This document shows positions 25,701 to 36,696 of a stretch of 64,000 nt of DNA, in pieces. How positions within the stretch are numbered: position 1 is the first letter of the stretch; every line of letters starts with the position of its first letter. Made by a program: the position numbers and the translations under genes. This stretch comes from Anseranas semipalmata. Taxonomy: Eukaryota; Chordata; Aves; Anseriformes; Anseranatidae. The notes beneath the pieces were generated by a model. It saw only the letters and a list, made by a program, of their open reading frames with translations, was not told the origin of the DNA and did no database searches. Location: the NCBI GenBank assembly GCA_013399115.1, contig VXAA01004089.1, positions 471,661 through 535,660 on the forward strand. The letters run 5' to 3'.

Positions 25701-27224
25701 AATAGGGACAAGGTACTAAACACAGACAGTTAGATAATCACTAAATTGAAGAATAATTAAAATTGGAAGAAACCTATGGAGAATATTGGGTCCATCCCCC
25801 ACTGTGCTGTCAATCCCTGAAATTAGACTTTAGTAACATTGTAATGACATTTGCTGTTTTTCCTTAAGGACCGGTTTTCCAAACTCAGGACTGTATTTCT
25901 GTAGAAAGACTTACTTTAGGCAAAATACAGTTTTGGGCAAAAAATGATCAAAATCATCAGTAAATTTACATCAAATGTGGCAAACAGATTGCAATAAAAA
26001 AGCTTTTAAATTTATATGCTTCAAAATTTTGTAAACCAAACCTTTCAGATTTCTGCTTTCAAATCACGGTTCATTTTCAAATTCAGCTGCATTGAGTATG
26101 TCAATAGGTAAAATGAAAATCAAAACAAAATATTTCATTTATGGCCAATGAAAATGTTTCTTTCTACACAAGTTCATTTTCATTTTGACAAGGAAAGTCC
26201 CCCAAAGAAAAGCAACATTATTTCCAGGTGATTTCAGGACAGTGTTTTAGCTGCTGAAGCTGAACAGACCAAAGCCATCAAGACACTGCTATATACACTG
26301 CTTTGTTGATTGATTGGTTTATTCTCTTTCCCTTCGTATAGTTTTTGAGAAAAGCTATAAGCTGAGAATCAAGGTGACAAACTCAAAATAATAATAATAA
26401 TAAAAAGCAAAACCAAAAACCTCAATATTTGGAATTGTTTCAGTGTGTCTTTCTAGCAATTTTGATCTTTATTGTTTTCTTAATGCTGTCACTCTTTTAG
26501 CAAAAAAACTTGGACTTCCATTTGCTGGACAAATAGGGCAATAAGATCATCTTCTTTTGGTTAGAGAAATCTCATAACTCTTCTTGAATCAACCAGCACA
26601 TCCCATGATTAACAGGGCATATTTGCAGGCCCTCTCCATTGAGTTGCACTTACAGAAAAGCAAGTGTTACACTCTGCTCCAGAACCAGTCATGCTAAAAG
26701 AGGTGACTACCTCTGCTCCATCCAAAGGAGCTCACCACTGCCTCCCAGCTGAAGGTTACTATCTCAAATCCAGCAGCAAAGCAGCTGATATGGGCCTGCC
26801 CTCCCTTCTTTCAGTCAGAATAAGCCAAATAGATCTACTGATATAAATACCGACTGTCTGAGAGGTACCTCTTTGCCTGAAATGGTCCTAGTAGGCATTC
26901 AAGATTTTATATCTTATACATAGAAAGGGGGAAGAAACTGGAGAACCCCAAGTCTCACCTTCCTTCTTTTGAGGAACAAATTTTTCTATCAAAACTAGCC
27001 TGGAGCAATCCCCTTCCTTGAGGAGAATGAGGAAAATGACTGTGATGAGTAAAGTCTTGCAGTTCTGCAGACTTTCAAAAGGCTTTCAGAGATATAAAAG
27101 TACAAATCTGATGGAAAGTTAATGAAACTTTCACTCCTAAATCTCTTAGGTCCTTTTGAAACTTTCTTCACTTATCTTCAAAGCACTGTTCAGGCATAAG
27201 CCTTGGCAATTTGCGTGGGTGATA
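22766..27224. other. Long unique AT-rich non-coding stretch
   Basis: About 4.5 kb with no gene. It includes a T11 run (22831-22841), a C-rich and A16 junction (24250-24280), an ATA repeat (26388-26402) and a weak ancient-repeat trace at 24380-24415 (ATTAGAGACAATGGGATCAG). AT-rich frames on both strands are short and featureless. Confidence 0.6.
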
Positions 27225-27325
27225 CTATACAGGGATTAACAGCCATTTTATAGATGAGGAAACTGAGGTGAAGTGACGTGCCAAAGGCCACACAAGAAGT
27301 CGTGTCAAAGGATTCAGATGGAGAA
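27225..27325 (-). repeat. MIR-like SINE fragment, antisense
   Basis: CATTTTATAGATGAGGAAAC, TGAGGTGAAGTGACGTGCCA and AAGGCCACACAAGAAGTCGT closely match the antisense MIR core ('CATTTTACAGATGAGGAAACTGAGGC ... AGTAACTTGCCCAAGGTCACACAGC', in pieces). It is one of the best preserved MIR-type cores in the window. Confidence 0.85.
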
Positions 27326-27569
27326 GGATTAGCAAAGGGAAAGAGGGGTGTTTCATCATTTAGATAGGGAATTATGGAGAAAAGAAAGAGGGTTCATCAG
27401 ATTTATAATTAAAATACTGGGCTGTTCAGAAACAAAATACTATCTTCCACCTAAAACTTCTAATTTTAAAAATCAAATTTCTGTGTTCTTGGCTGTTCCC
27501 CCTCCCTCTCCCCTTTATCTTTCTGTTTTATCTTCCCTGTTTCTGATGCATTTTATTTTCTATCTTTGG

Positions 27570-27605
27570 AAAAAAAAAAAAAAAGAGAGAGAGAGAGAGA
27601 GAGAG
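27570..27605 (+). repeat. A15 joined to (GA)n microsatellite
   Basis: Fifteen A residues (27570-27584) are followed by about ten GA units. A further T run lies at 27677-27689. Confidence 0.97.
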
Positions 27606-27689
27606 CTATAAGATAAAAAATCGAGATAAAGATCCAAAAACTGAAAAGATGGAAAAATATTTTGTATGACAGGACATTTTTTTTTTTTG

Positions 27690-28737
27690 TGATTTAAGAA
27701 ATGGAAAGAGTAGCAGGTAACTGTGCTAAAGCAGCTAATAATAATGGGAATATTGTGGACTAATGGTCAGAGGATGTAAAAGATGCAAAGTTTACAGAAA
27801 GAGGAAATATCAGCTGATAAGACTGGGAAAAATAAATGAGCCCTGGTGCACTTAAATCTTTCAGATCTGAAACTGGCAGTAAACTTCAGTCTAACTAGAA
27901 GCCTTATACATTTGCTATGTGCATAACTTAATTATGTTAATCATCTAAACAACTGGAAATGAAAAGGTGGCTCATGAGCGCAGAGCAGAAACGGGTGCCA
28001 TCGGGGCAGAGGTGATAAGGTTTTACTCCCTCTTGGACACCAAGAAAGATGGGTAATTGCCTATGGAACTGTGAGGGATTATCTGGTGGTGTGAGGGAAA
28101 TTATAATGTGTGAAAAAGCAGTTATGTCTTTAAAAAAGCAAGCTCAGGATCCATTGGCCAGTGCAGAGCAGAGAGGCTCAGCCTAATTATGAGCATTTAC
28201 TTCGCCTCATACCCAGGTTTTTCAGCCCACACAATATACCCTGAAACTACAGCTATCCTACCAATGGTGCTCCAGCAAATTAATTTAAAGGCAGCTTGGG
28301 GATACCTGCTTGAGCTTCAGTGACTGCAGTATAAACATCCCCAACTGTGGGGCGAAGAATGGGAGCAAAGAATGGGTGAGTCACCTGCTGAGACAGGAGT
28401 GTGCCAGGCAAAATCTTTCCAGGAAAGTGTGGAATTAACTAACTTGTCTCCCAGACACAGGCACTGGTTGGACTGGGATCAGCTGATAGGATGCTGTGGG
28501 GGAAGTAGCTGTTCAAAAGCTAGAAGTACTGTCCCTTCCATGCTGGGGGAAAAAATAAAAAAATAAATAAAATAAAGCTTGGTTAAAAGGCAAATATGTG
28601 ACTGTGCTTGCCTGGTAAAAAAGGCATATGCAGCATGAGACCTGTTTGGGTTTATTATCTGGGTTATCATGAAGTCCTCAAACTCTTCCACAGACTGGAG
28701 TACAAGCCCTCCATGAAGCATCTGAATGCGCTAATCC
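27690..28737. other. Unique non-coding DNA
   Basis: Unique sequence with an AAATAA patch (28548-28576). No gene or named repeat. Confidence 0.55.
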
Positions 28738-28836
28738 CTACATAATGGATGGGAGCCGCTAAAGAGAAGCTAAAAGTGACTTGCCCAAGGTTTCAGGAGG
28801 TATGAATCACCACTGTGAAGTTAGGACCCTCTCTCA
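28738..28836 (-). repeat. MIR-like SINE fragment, antisense
   Basis: AAAGAGAAGCTAAAAGTGAC, TTGCCCAAGGTTTCAGGAGG and a GTGAAGTTAGGACC block match antisense MIR ('AGAGAGGTTAAGTAACTTGCCCAAGGTCACACAGC ... GTGGCAGAGCTGGGATT', in pieces). Ends are vague. Confidence 0.75.
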
Positions 28837-29184
28837 CCAAGTGTGTAAGTCAGTGCAAGTTCACAGCAGGATACACATGGCCATGTTTTAAAGGTCCTTA
28901 GACACCTGAAAGAGCTATAAGTTTCTTAGAATGCCTCTCCAGCCTGGATTCTTGGAAGTACCGACGCACCCAACTCCCACAGGCATCATCCTCGTATTTA
29001 ACTAGTGGCCTTTCACTGGCAACTCTGTCCCTGATTTGGTACTGCAAGGCCCTCGGCCTTGTTTCTCAGAGGCGTTGATGGATTTCTGCTCAGCATTAGG
29101 TCTTTCATCACCTGCCCCTTAAACGTCTCTATCCTCAGCACTCGGGGCTAGTGGCCTAGTCCCAAGCCTATCAGTGACAACAGA

Positions 29185-29225
29185 AAGATTTCCATTGGCT
29201 TCAGTGGGCCTTGGAACAAGCTCTA
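29185..29225. repeat. Ancient amniote repeat fragment (ATTGACTTCAATGGG class)
   Basis: AAAGATTTCCATTGGCTTCA followed by GTGGGCCTTGGAACAAGCTC parallels 'CTCCCATTGACTTCAATGGGCTTTGGATCAGGCCC' (in pieces). It is short but in the right order. Confidence 0.5.
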
Positions 29226-29359
29226 AATCCTTAAATAACCTGCTCTGAAAGAGTCTATCCCCAAAATTAATCAAGGGAAGGAAGGTCTGTGAAAACACAG
29301 CCATCTACGTTCCCAGCTCCCTCCCAACCCCTCCCTTCCCCTCCCCCACGTTTCAAGCA

Positions 29360-29470
29360 CTTCTGCAGGTGATTTCTGTAATTTTAATTAATTTTAATTG
29401 CCTGATTAATTTAATTGAAACACCACGGAAATTAAATGCGCACATTATGGTGTGTAATTAACATTAAGGC
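29360..29470. other. AT-rich block dense in TAAT/ATTA homeodomain-type motifs
   Basis: Between about 29378 and 29465 TAAT, ATTA and TTAATTAA motifs recur many times, broken by the non-repetitive CACCACGGAAATTAAATGCG and CACATTATGGTGTGTAATTA. It is not a simple repeat. The texture resembles conserved developmental enhancers, but function is inferred only. Confidence 0.3.
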
Positions 29471-30845
29471 AATGACACAAACTGGCCAGAGTGGAGTGAA
29501 GGTCTGTGTGTTCTGTTAGTGAATCATGCTCTTCTACTGCTGGTGCTCGGGAACATGAGTTTGGAAGGAGTGTGAGACAGGGGCTGGTTTTGCAAGAGGT
29601 GCTGCTTGCTGGGAGAAAGCCACAGAAGGCTGGGATGAATTACGGGTGGCATGGCATGAAGCCTTGTTGATGAAACCTGCCTTGATCTGGAGGGTTTCGT
29701 CATGCCACCTGGTGAAATGAATGTGGGGTATGGGGTGGGGTGAGGGAGAAGGAGTATCCAGAGCTTTCCTCAACAGAGAAGAAAAAGTTCTCAAGATGAT
29801 GCAGAACAGTAATAATTGGGATAAATTTTCCTTTTTGCAAGAAGTGTAAAAACTGCTTTTTTGGAAGAGGGATATTTCCAGTCTTTCCATCTGTGCCAGG
29901 AACCATGAATGTATTTGCATGTTAATTTTGAGTGTTCATTAGAGTCATTTTTTATTTTCCTAACCTGAGGCCTTTTTTATTATCAGGAGGGTGGATGGAT
30001 ATTTTCCATGATAAGATCTTGTTTGCTGGTTTTTTTCTTGTGTTGTGCTTTTTTTTTTTTCCTCTTTCTTTCTCTAACCTGGTGTGTCAAATTCCAGTCT
30101 GTGTGAAAGGTGAGGGCGTGTTAAAGAAGACAATGAAATGTTCTGCATATGCAGGGAACTCTGGAAAAAGCTCAGGGCTTTGCTCGTCCCACCCCGTTCC
30201 ACCCCTGCCACTCCCGAACAGCAACACAACACTGATGGGTGAGATCATTGCTCTGAGGGGGTAATAAAACAAAACCAGAAAGGGTAATTTAGCAACACTA
30301 TATATGGAAAAATTGGCCAGTTTTGTGCAACCACTGACTGCTGCAAAGATGCCAAGCTGACAGAGGTAGATCAGATAGGATGTTTCTGATCACGGCTGTT
30401 AAAGTCAGGGAGACTCCCCTTTACACGTTTTATAGGATTAGCACAAATAAATAGTTTGGGCCATTTTCTTATCTCTTTTACAGCAGAGACAATACAGAGT
30501 TACTCTCTGGGTTTGAACTGAATTGACATCGGCTTCAGGTTGGTACAAATGGAGAAGAATCCATTCCTAAGACTCTACATTTCTACTGTTTACCATTAGC
30601 ATATCCATTCAAAAGAAAATTATGGAGGCTTTGCCAAGACAATAAAATTCCCCATTCTCTTTTCATAGATACAAGTTCTTCCAGGCCCATCAAACTTATC
30701 TGTGGTTATCCCTGGCTCCCACTCCACCAGACCATTCCCAGAGATAATCTGCCCAGCTGCACACACAAGTATGCTCTCAGCGCTTTCCAGGGCATGGAAT
30801 GGCATTGCCAGTCAGGGGAGTGTGAATAATTGTCTATTCTGCAGG
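29471..30845. other. Unique non-coding DNA
   Basis: A 128-codon minus-strand frame (29534-29920) and a 110-codon plus frame (29932-30264) show no recognised domain and are treated as chance. A T12 run sits near 30049-30060. Confidence 0.55.
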
Positions 30846-30902
30846 TAAAATAAATAAATAAATAAATAAATAAATAAGAAAGAAAGAAAGAAAGAAAGAA
30901 AG
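30846..30902 (+). repeat. Compound microsatellite (TAAA)n-(GAAA)6
   Basis: Six perfect TAAA units (30851-30874) switch cleanly at 30878 to six GAAA units. The phase is compatible with a single T-to-G change spreading along a tetranucleotide array. Confidence 0.98.
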
Positions 30903-30997
30903 GGGAAAAAAAAAAACGAAAAAGAGAGAGATTCCTACATAAAGGAAGACTAAAGTTGTTCATTTGTTCTGTTCTCTGCAGAATGTCCCAGTGGATC

Positions 30998-31017
30998 AAA
31001 AAAAAAAAAAAAAAAAA
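30998..31017 (+). repeat. A20 homopolymer
   Basis: Twenty consecutive A residues. No retroposed gene was recognised upstream. Confidence 0.95.
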
Positions 31018-31104
31018 GGTTGATTTTCCAGTGCTTTTAAGAAAACAAGGTCTAATGTCCACCTTGGCACCCAAAGGCTGGAGAGCCATCCTATCCCCCT
31101 AATT

Positions 31105-31230
31105 ATACGGCAGTGATAAGAGCTTTCCTTAGGTTTTAGGAGACCTGAATTAAACTCTCTCTCCTCTCCAAGTGGATTCAAACTCATACCTCCCACGCAA
31201 GAAGAGCCTCCTAACCAAGCAGTATTAAGT
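31105..31230. repeat. Inverted element with tRNA-like arms, copy 1
   Basis: The plus arm starts TACGGCAGTGATAAGAGC and continues TTTAGGAGACCTGAATTAAA. The far end, read on the minus strand, starts TACTGCTTGGTTAGGAGGCT and continues GTATGAGTTTGAATCCAC. In both arms an A-box-like block (TAGCNNAGTGGTTAG type) is followed about 30 bases later by a B-box-like GGTTCRAATCC. The arms face each other, making an inverted repeat. Copies 2 and 3 are at 39202 and 47784. It is probably an old tRNA-derived SINE dimer. I do not know its database name. Confidence 0.55.
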
Positions 31231-31235
31231 ATTGC

Positions 31236-34200
31236 CAATCCCTCCCAGTTGATGCCGTTCCACTTCGCAGCCCTAACCTGGATCGGGGATCCAGGTGCCT
31301 CCCTCCCAGGAGAGCAGCCTAATCAGCAGACTGGTGACTCACCCTGGCTCTTTGTTTGTGTGAGCTCTGAATTATTGCCTGCCAAGTGGAACATCTCCAG
31401 AGCCATCCCAGATCACGTTGCCCTCGGATACACTCCAGCCCAGAGGCTAGGACACTCACCAGCTGGGTGGGAAATGCCTGCTTAAATCCAACTTTCTTCC
31501 TGATTCAGCTACCTCCTTGCTGAATATCCTGCTCACCTCCCTGGGGAGTGCTCCCTATGGAAGCCTGGTGCTCTTAATTCCTTCCCTTGGATCCATCCCG
31601 ATCTTGAAAAAATATTAAAATATTAGTTGATGCAGAAAGTAAATGGACTAATTCCTGAAGGTGATGGTTAGCACATTGTCTGTGGGTTCTCATGACTACA
31701 TGATCACATGAAATAAGACATTGTGGACAGGAGCAGTTGAGTACATTCACCCTTCTTTGTACTCTAGCAGCTTGGGTATTCTCCAGGAAAGAAGAAAAAC
31801 TGAAGCTGAGTTTGCCATATTCTTCAAGAAAAATGTCAGCAGCTGAGAAATCACTGATGAAATATATGTGTTTTATTGTTATTGCTCCTTCAGTTTTTGG
31901 TGAAATTACTTCACAAATGTCTCTCCCAGATGAAGTTACTAGCAGATTTGAAGGGTGTGAGTAATTTCATGACAGCTGAAACTGCACTTCACAGCAAACT
32001 TAGCCTATGACCAAAAGTAATCATACAAAAATGGTCCAACATTTCCATGTTCATCTTATCCAGGTGCAGTTTCACTGAGGAGCCCAAGGATGCTTTGGGT
32101 GTCACCATTAGGTCCCTCCTCTGCACCAAAGGTGTTCAGTGAATCACAAAAGCCCAGCAACTGTCCTGCCCAGTGTCACAGCTTCTCCTTAGATCCCCAA
32201 AGCCAGAGGAAGAGCTTCTGCAAAGCTGTATGCAACTCTCCACGTGATACTGGAGAAGTCCCAGCCTGACCTCTACTCCCTTTGGAGCTCCAACAAAACA
32301 GTACAAAGGTCCTTGGTATGGGAAGCAGGGCTTTATTCATCTCTTGGCCTTGAAGACACTTGGTCTTCATCCTCCTCCAGGAGATCTTTTTGTTTTCTTT
32401 ATTTGAATATAGCAGGAAACAGAGGAGAAGAAAAGAAGGAATAAAGAAAGAAGAGAGCAAACATTACGCACAGTGATCTGCCAGTTGGCTCTGATTATGA
32501 CCAAGAGATTATCCACTCCGTCTTCAAGGAAAGACGATCATTTGCGCCTGTCCCTTACTTAGCTGAGACCATTACCAATGACTGTGCATAGAATAACCTA
32601 CCCAAGATGGCCGGCAAAGCCACAACTGTTGTTATTCATAGCAGTAGTGGTGGTATTAACCAATAACAATCATATTAAAATTATAAATAATAATAGTAAA
32701 AATAATAATATTTTTAAATAAGAGCAGTGGTAATAATAGTAGTAATAATAATAGCAATACTTGAATCTGAATTCCACTACCATCTGGAGGTAGTAGAAAA
32801 TGTTATAGTCGAATTGTGGTAGAAGATATATGCTCAGACAAGAAAACCTGAAATACTTCCTATTTTAATTGACTGGGTCAAAAACAAGGGTGCTACTATT
32901 CCCACTGTATGCTTGAGAATGACAGACTGAAGTCAGAGCAGATGAATGTCAAGGATGTTCACTGATTTTAGGTGCTTCATTTGAGGTCTCTAGGGCATAA
33001 CTTTTCCAAGACCTTAACACAATAAAAAGTTTTCTATGTTCCAGACATATAGATCCCATCAACTCTGATTGTCACAATAAGAGCTCAGCACATTTGCAAA
33101 GCAAACCAGAGAGTCCTAAATAGGGCTTTTAGGGGATTTAAAAAGGAGACTGCCAGAATTTGTTAACCTCTCCAAAGACCTCTCCTATAAGACCCTCCTT
33201 TCCGTTCCTGAAAATCCTCTTCTTGTTCTGTATATACCTTCAAACTTCTGCAGCAAATGTGATCTTACAGGAGATACCTGGAAACATCCCTAAAGCAGGA
33301 GATTGTACGACCTCCTCTATGAACCAGAGATCTTGGTGAAATGTGGCCTTTTTATTTTTTTATTTTTTTTAAGAGAAAAACAAAATGCCTTAATTTGACT
33401 CTGACAGTGACAATGAAATATGTTGGGTCATTACAACCAATTCTATGGATGGTTTTCAGTCACATCCAAGTTTTGACAAAGTTGATGATATTACAGATTT
33501 TGTCTAGACAGTTAATCACTTTGACTACAATCAACTATATCCACTACAGTGACTGATGTATATTCTGACCAAGGCATTAGATAAGACAAGGATTTGTAGC
33601 CCATTGTAGACACTGACAACTACTCAGGTTAATACAGAGCTTGCAGCTTAGTTTCTTTTGTATGTATACATCAAGTGGGTTTTTGAATTGTAGAATTAAG
33701 TTCAGTTCTGAAGGAAATTTTCAGTTCATACTACTCTGAAATATACTACCCTCCCAGAAATTGTTTTAATTCAGAATAAAGTAGAAGAAAGTTTATCTAA
33801 TTTCATTAAGTAAAAATAAAAATAATAATAATAAAAAAAAAGAAATAGGAAATAATCATTTCTCCAAATTTAGTTTGATACATAAATCTGATTGAGACTC
33901 AAAAGCCCAATTGAGCTTGAAAACTCATTTGTATCTAATGATATATTTATGCTTACATTCAGATTATAGTCAGTGTTGTATTCTGGGGCAAAGAATCTGC
34001 AGTTATATAATAAGACACTTTCAGGCATATATACAGGAGGTCAAAGATCCAGCTGGATTATCAAGCCTATGACTTCCCAACCTTAATATTGCATTTCTTG
34101 CTTTCTGAGTGCTTGGCCACCCAGCCTGAACCATGTTGAAGCTGGTTACTTGCTTAGAATAAATATCAGCTGACATGTGAGTTTATTGATTTCATTAGGC

Positions 34201-34651
34201 ACTTTCTCCTGAATAATATTTGGCATCTGCCAGAGATACCCCAAAAGAGGATTACATAAGCAAGCTAACAGAGGAGCAGGGAATGGCCTAAGCCAAGTGG
34301 TGGTCTTTAAAATAAAACTAAAAGAGATACTGTTCTTACACTGATTTTATGACCTGAGTGGAGATATTTTTGGAAGAGCAATGATTTATGTTGATTCGGC
34401 TCTGAGATGAATGACATTGCCATCCACAGCTGTATGGCATTAGATCCACTGTCTGTGCTTAGCTGGAACACATTGCTCTGGAAAGATCTCAGAGGTTTCA
34501 CATAGCTTATTCCCAACTCAAAGTCAGGAATCACTACTACTCCCAAACACTCCCTACAACTGCAAGTTGAATTAGTAGTAGAGACTACTAATGACAGGAG
34601 CAGAAATAATATTTGGAGCAGGGAACAGAAGCTGGATTAATAGCATGAAAT
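31236..34651. other. Unique non-coding DNA with AAT-rich patches
   Basis: Includes an AAT/ATA-rich region (32640-32760), a T-rich run (33350-33372), an AAT/A-rich patch (33812-33842) and an ancient repeat trace at 32958-32995. No gene. Confidence 0.55.
32958..32995. repeat. Ancient amniote repeat trace (weak)
   Basis: TTCACTGATTTTAGGTGCTT followed by CATTTGAGGTCTCTAGGGC resembles 'CTGATTTTGGGTGCCCAACTTGAGACACC', the same class as the copy at 22689. It is short and degraded. Confidence 0.35.
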
Positions 34652-34828
34652 CTTAGAATCAAACAATGTTTTGGGTTGGAACTGACCTTAAAGATCACCT
34701 AGTTCCAACCCCCCTGCCATGGGCTGGGACACCTTCCACTAGACCAGGTTGCTCAAAGCCCCATCCAGCCTGGCCTTGAACCTTCCTGGGATGGGGCATC
34801 CACAACTTCTCTGGGCAACCTGTATCCC
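34652..34828 (-). repeat. CR1 LINE 3' end, 5'-truncated, antisense
   Basis: TTTTGGGTTGGAACTGACCT, TAAAGATCACCTAGTTCCAA, CCCCCCTGCCATGGGCTGGG and ACACCTTCCACTAGACCAGG, then TTGCTCAAAGCCCCATCCAG and CCTGGCCTTGAACCTTCCTG, follow an avian CR1 3' region closely. The degraded ATTCTATG-type terminus sits at 34652, so the element is on the minus strand. Only about 180 bases are present, typical 5' truncation. It is moderately diverged, younger than the copy at 15640. Confidence 0.95.
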
Positions 34829-35339
34829 AAACATGCATCCAAAACACCAGGGAGTGGATGGGGAGCAAACATGATGTTGAGTTAAGGAGGATTGTATAAA
34901 AGCTGATGGGGAGCTGTCTGCTTGAAGATCCTCTCTGCTTCCTGTTCCTACATACCTGTGTTCCTGGAGCAACAGAGGTAACTAATCAGAGTTTCATAGT
35001 TCTTGTGTAGGAAGATAAATAGGAGACGAGAAGACTAATAAAAAGCTGCAAATCCACTTCAGCATCAGTCTCAGCAAGGCAAGCACTGAGCAGCGAAGGC
35101 ACTGATGCCAACCTGCTGACTGCTGATGGCAGCCTGTCTGTTTCCTCCTGCACCATGCCCCTGGCTGAGTCATGACAGATCAAGTCACGTTCCACCTATA
35201 TTCTTGCCCAGGGAAACTGCCTGATCACTGGAAAGCCCTGTTCAGGTTTCTAGGTTTATGCAAGAGACAGAAATGCCCTCTAACTCCCCCAGACAACTCC
35301 CTAGCTTCCCAGGGAACACAAACCCAGGATGCTGCAGGG
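34829..35339. other. Unique non-coding DNA
   Basis: No gene or repeat recognised. Short frames of about 70 codons on both strands are not credible. Confidence 0.5.
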
Positions 35340-35460
35340 CAATTAAAAGGCTTGCACTGCCGAATAAACAGTGACAAATTGTAGATTAAGAAAAAGCCTG
35401 TTATTTGTGTGAAAAAGGCAGCCTTTGCCGCCAAATGGATTCATCTGTCATTGCTACTGA
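35340..35460. other. Candidate conserved non-coding element
   Basis: Non-repetitive, non-coding block with GCAATTAAAAGGCTTGCACT, AATAAACAGTGACAAATTGT and GGCAGCCTTTGCCGCCAAAT, followed by GATTCATCTGTCATTGCTAC. Motif-dense AT/GC alternation without repeat identity is the only evidence, so the call is weak. Confidence 0.22.
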
Positions 35461-36258
35461 TTGCTCCCTTTCCACTAAACGTCCCCTAAGAAAAATGTAA
35501 ATCCTATGTAAATCCTTTGTTATCACCCGACAATGTGCGTATCACAAGCTGCATGGGTTAGAACACAGGTCCATTTTTCTCCAGATTCCGCCACTCCTCT
35601 TTCAAATTTCAAGGTCTTAATGTCTCAAGAGTGAGGTGGCAGAAGGCATTCATTCCCCCTGGGACAGACTGAGTGAGGAAAGCCCTCACAAGAGGAGGAG
35701 AAAGGGAATCTCTTTACAGGTTTTGCTGTTGTAGTCAGCCCCACTGTACTTTGGAGTCACTTTGCTCTCTTCAGAGAGATGCAGATGAATGGAGACTAAG
35801 ACACAAACCCAGGGCTCAGAAGAAGAGCATCTGCCCACAGTGAGGAGGAAGACCTAAAGGAAGAGGAGAAGAGGAGAGAGGGTGAGGGGTACAAAGCCAA
35901 AGCACAAGGGTGCAGAATTCACCTGCAATGCTGCATACCTCAGTAGTTCATTCCCACCTTCATGCCAGTGCCACATTCATGCCACAATGCAGGGGGTTCT
36001 GAGCAAGAAAAAATATAAAATAGAAATGTATTAGCAGCCTCATATTTAGAGAGAAGCCAGATAGCTAATCAAGTGAATCTGAGGGCTGTGGCACTGAGCA
36101 TTTGCTGCAGAAAACTTACCATATTTACTAAGCAACCTATGAAACACTTGGCCAACCATCCTACCAAAAACCATGAAGCTCAGAGACATGTATAAGTCAT
36201 CCACCTGAAAGCTACATCATTTTATCTCCTCAGACAGCAGGACAGAAACTGTAAGCTA
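35461..36258. other. Unique non-coding DNA
   Basis: Purine-rich patch near 35820-35890 (GAGGAAGACC, GAAGAGGAGA motifs). No gene or interspersed repeat recognised. Confidence 0.5.
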
Positions 36259-36320
36259 TTGTCCAAATTCTACCCTCAGTACACTTTTGTGGCACCTGTG
36301 GGTGGATTTCAGCCTACGAG
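36259..36320. repeat. Ancient amniote repeat fragment
   Basis: TTGTCCAAATTCTACCCTCA followed by GTACACTTTTGTGGCACCTG and GTGGATTTCAGCC follows the old repeat 'GGTCCAAATTCTGCCCTCAGATACAC'. Only the left end is clear. Confidence 0.45.
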
Positions 36321-36506
36321 AATACTCTGGTTAGAATAACATCAGTTTAACTACCAATCCCATGGAAGTCCTCCCAGTCTTCCATAGGTCAGTAGTCCTC
36401 TTTGAAAAGTCAGGTCCAGAGAGCTGCTTATGGAGCTATGATTACAAAGATAGAGAGTGAGGTGTTCCTGTTTGTCAGGTGGACTTGAAAACCTCAGCTT
36501 TCTGGG

Positions 36507-36547
36507 TTTTGTTTGTTTGCTTGTTTGTTTGTTTTGTTTTGTTTTGT
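36507..36547 (+). repeat. TTTG/TTTTG simple repeat
   Basis: TTTG units interrupted once by GC (36519-36520), grading into TTTTG at the right end. Confidence 0.97.
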
Positions 36548-36665
36548 GATTATCTACTATAATAGTTGCATGGAGAACCACTGTTACCAGATAAATTTGT
36601 TAACACATGTCATTATTAAGGATGATTCCTGACGCATAAGTCCAGCTAAATTCAGGGAGTTGCAG

Positions 36666-36696
36666 TTATTATTATAGTTATTATTATTATTATTTA
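36666..36696 (+). repeat. ATT microsatellite
   Basis: Imperfect ATT units with one ATAG interruption. Confidence 0.95.
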
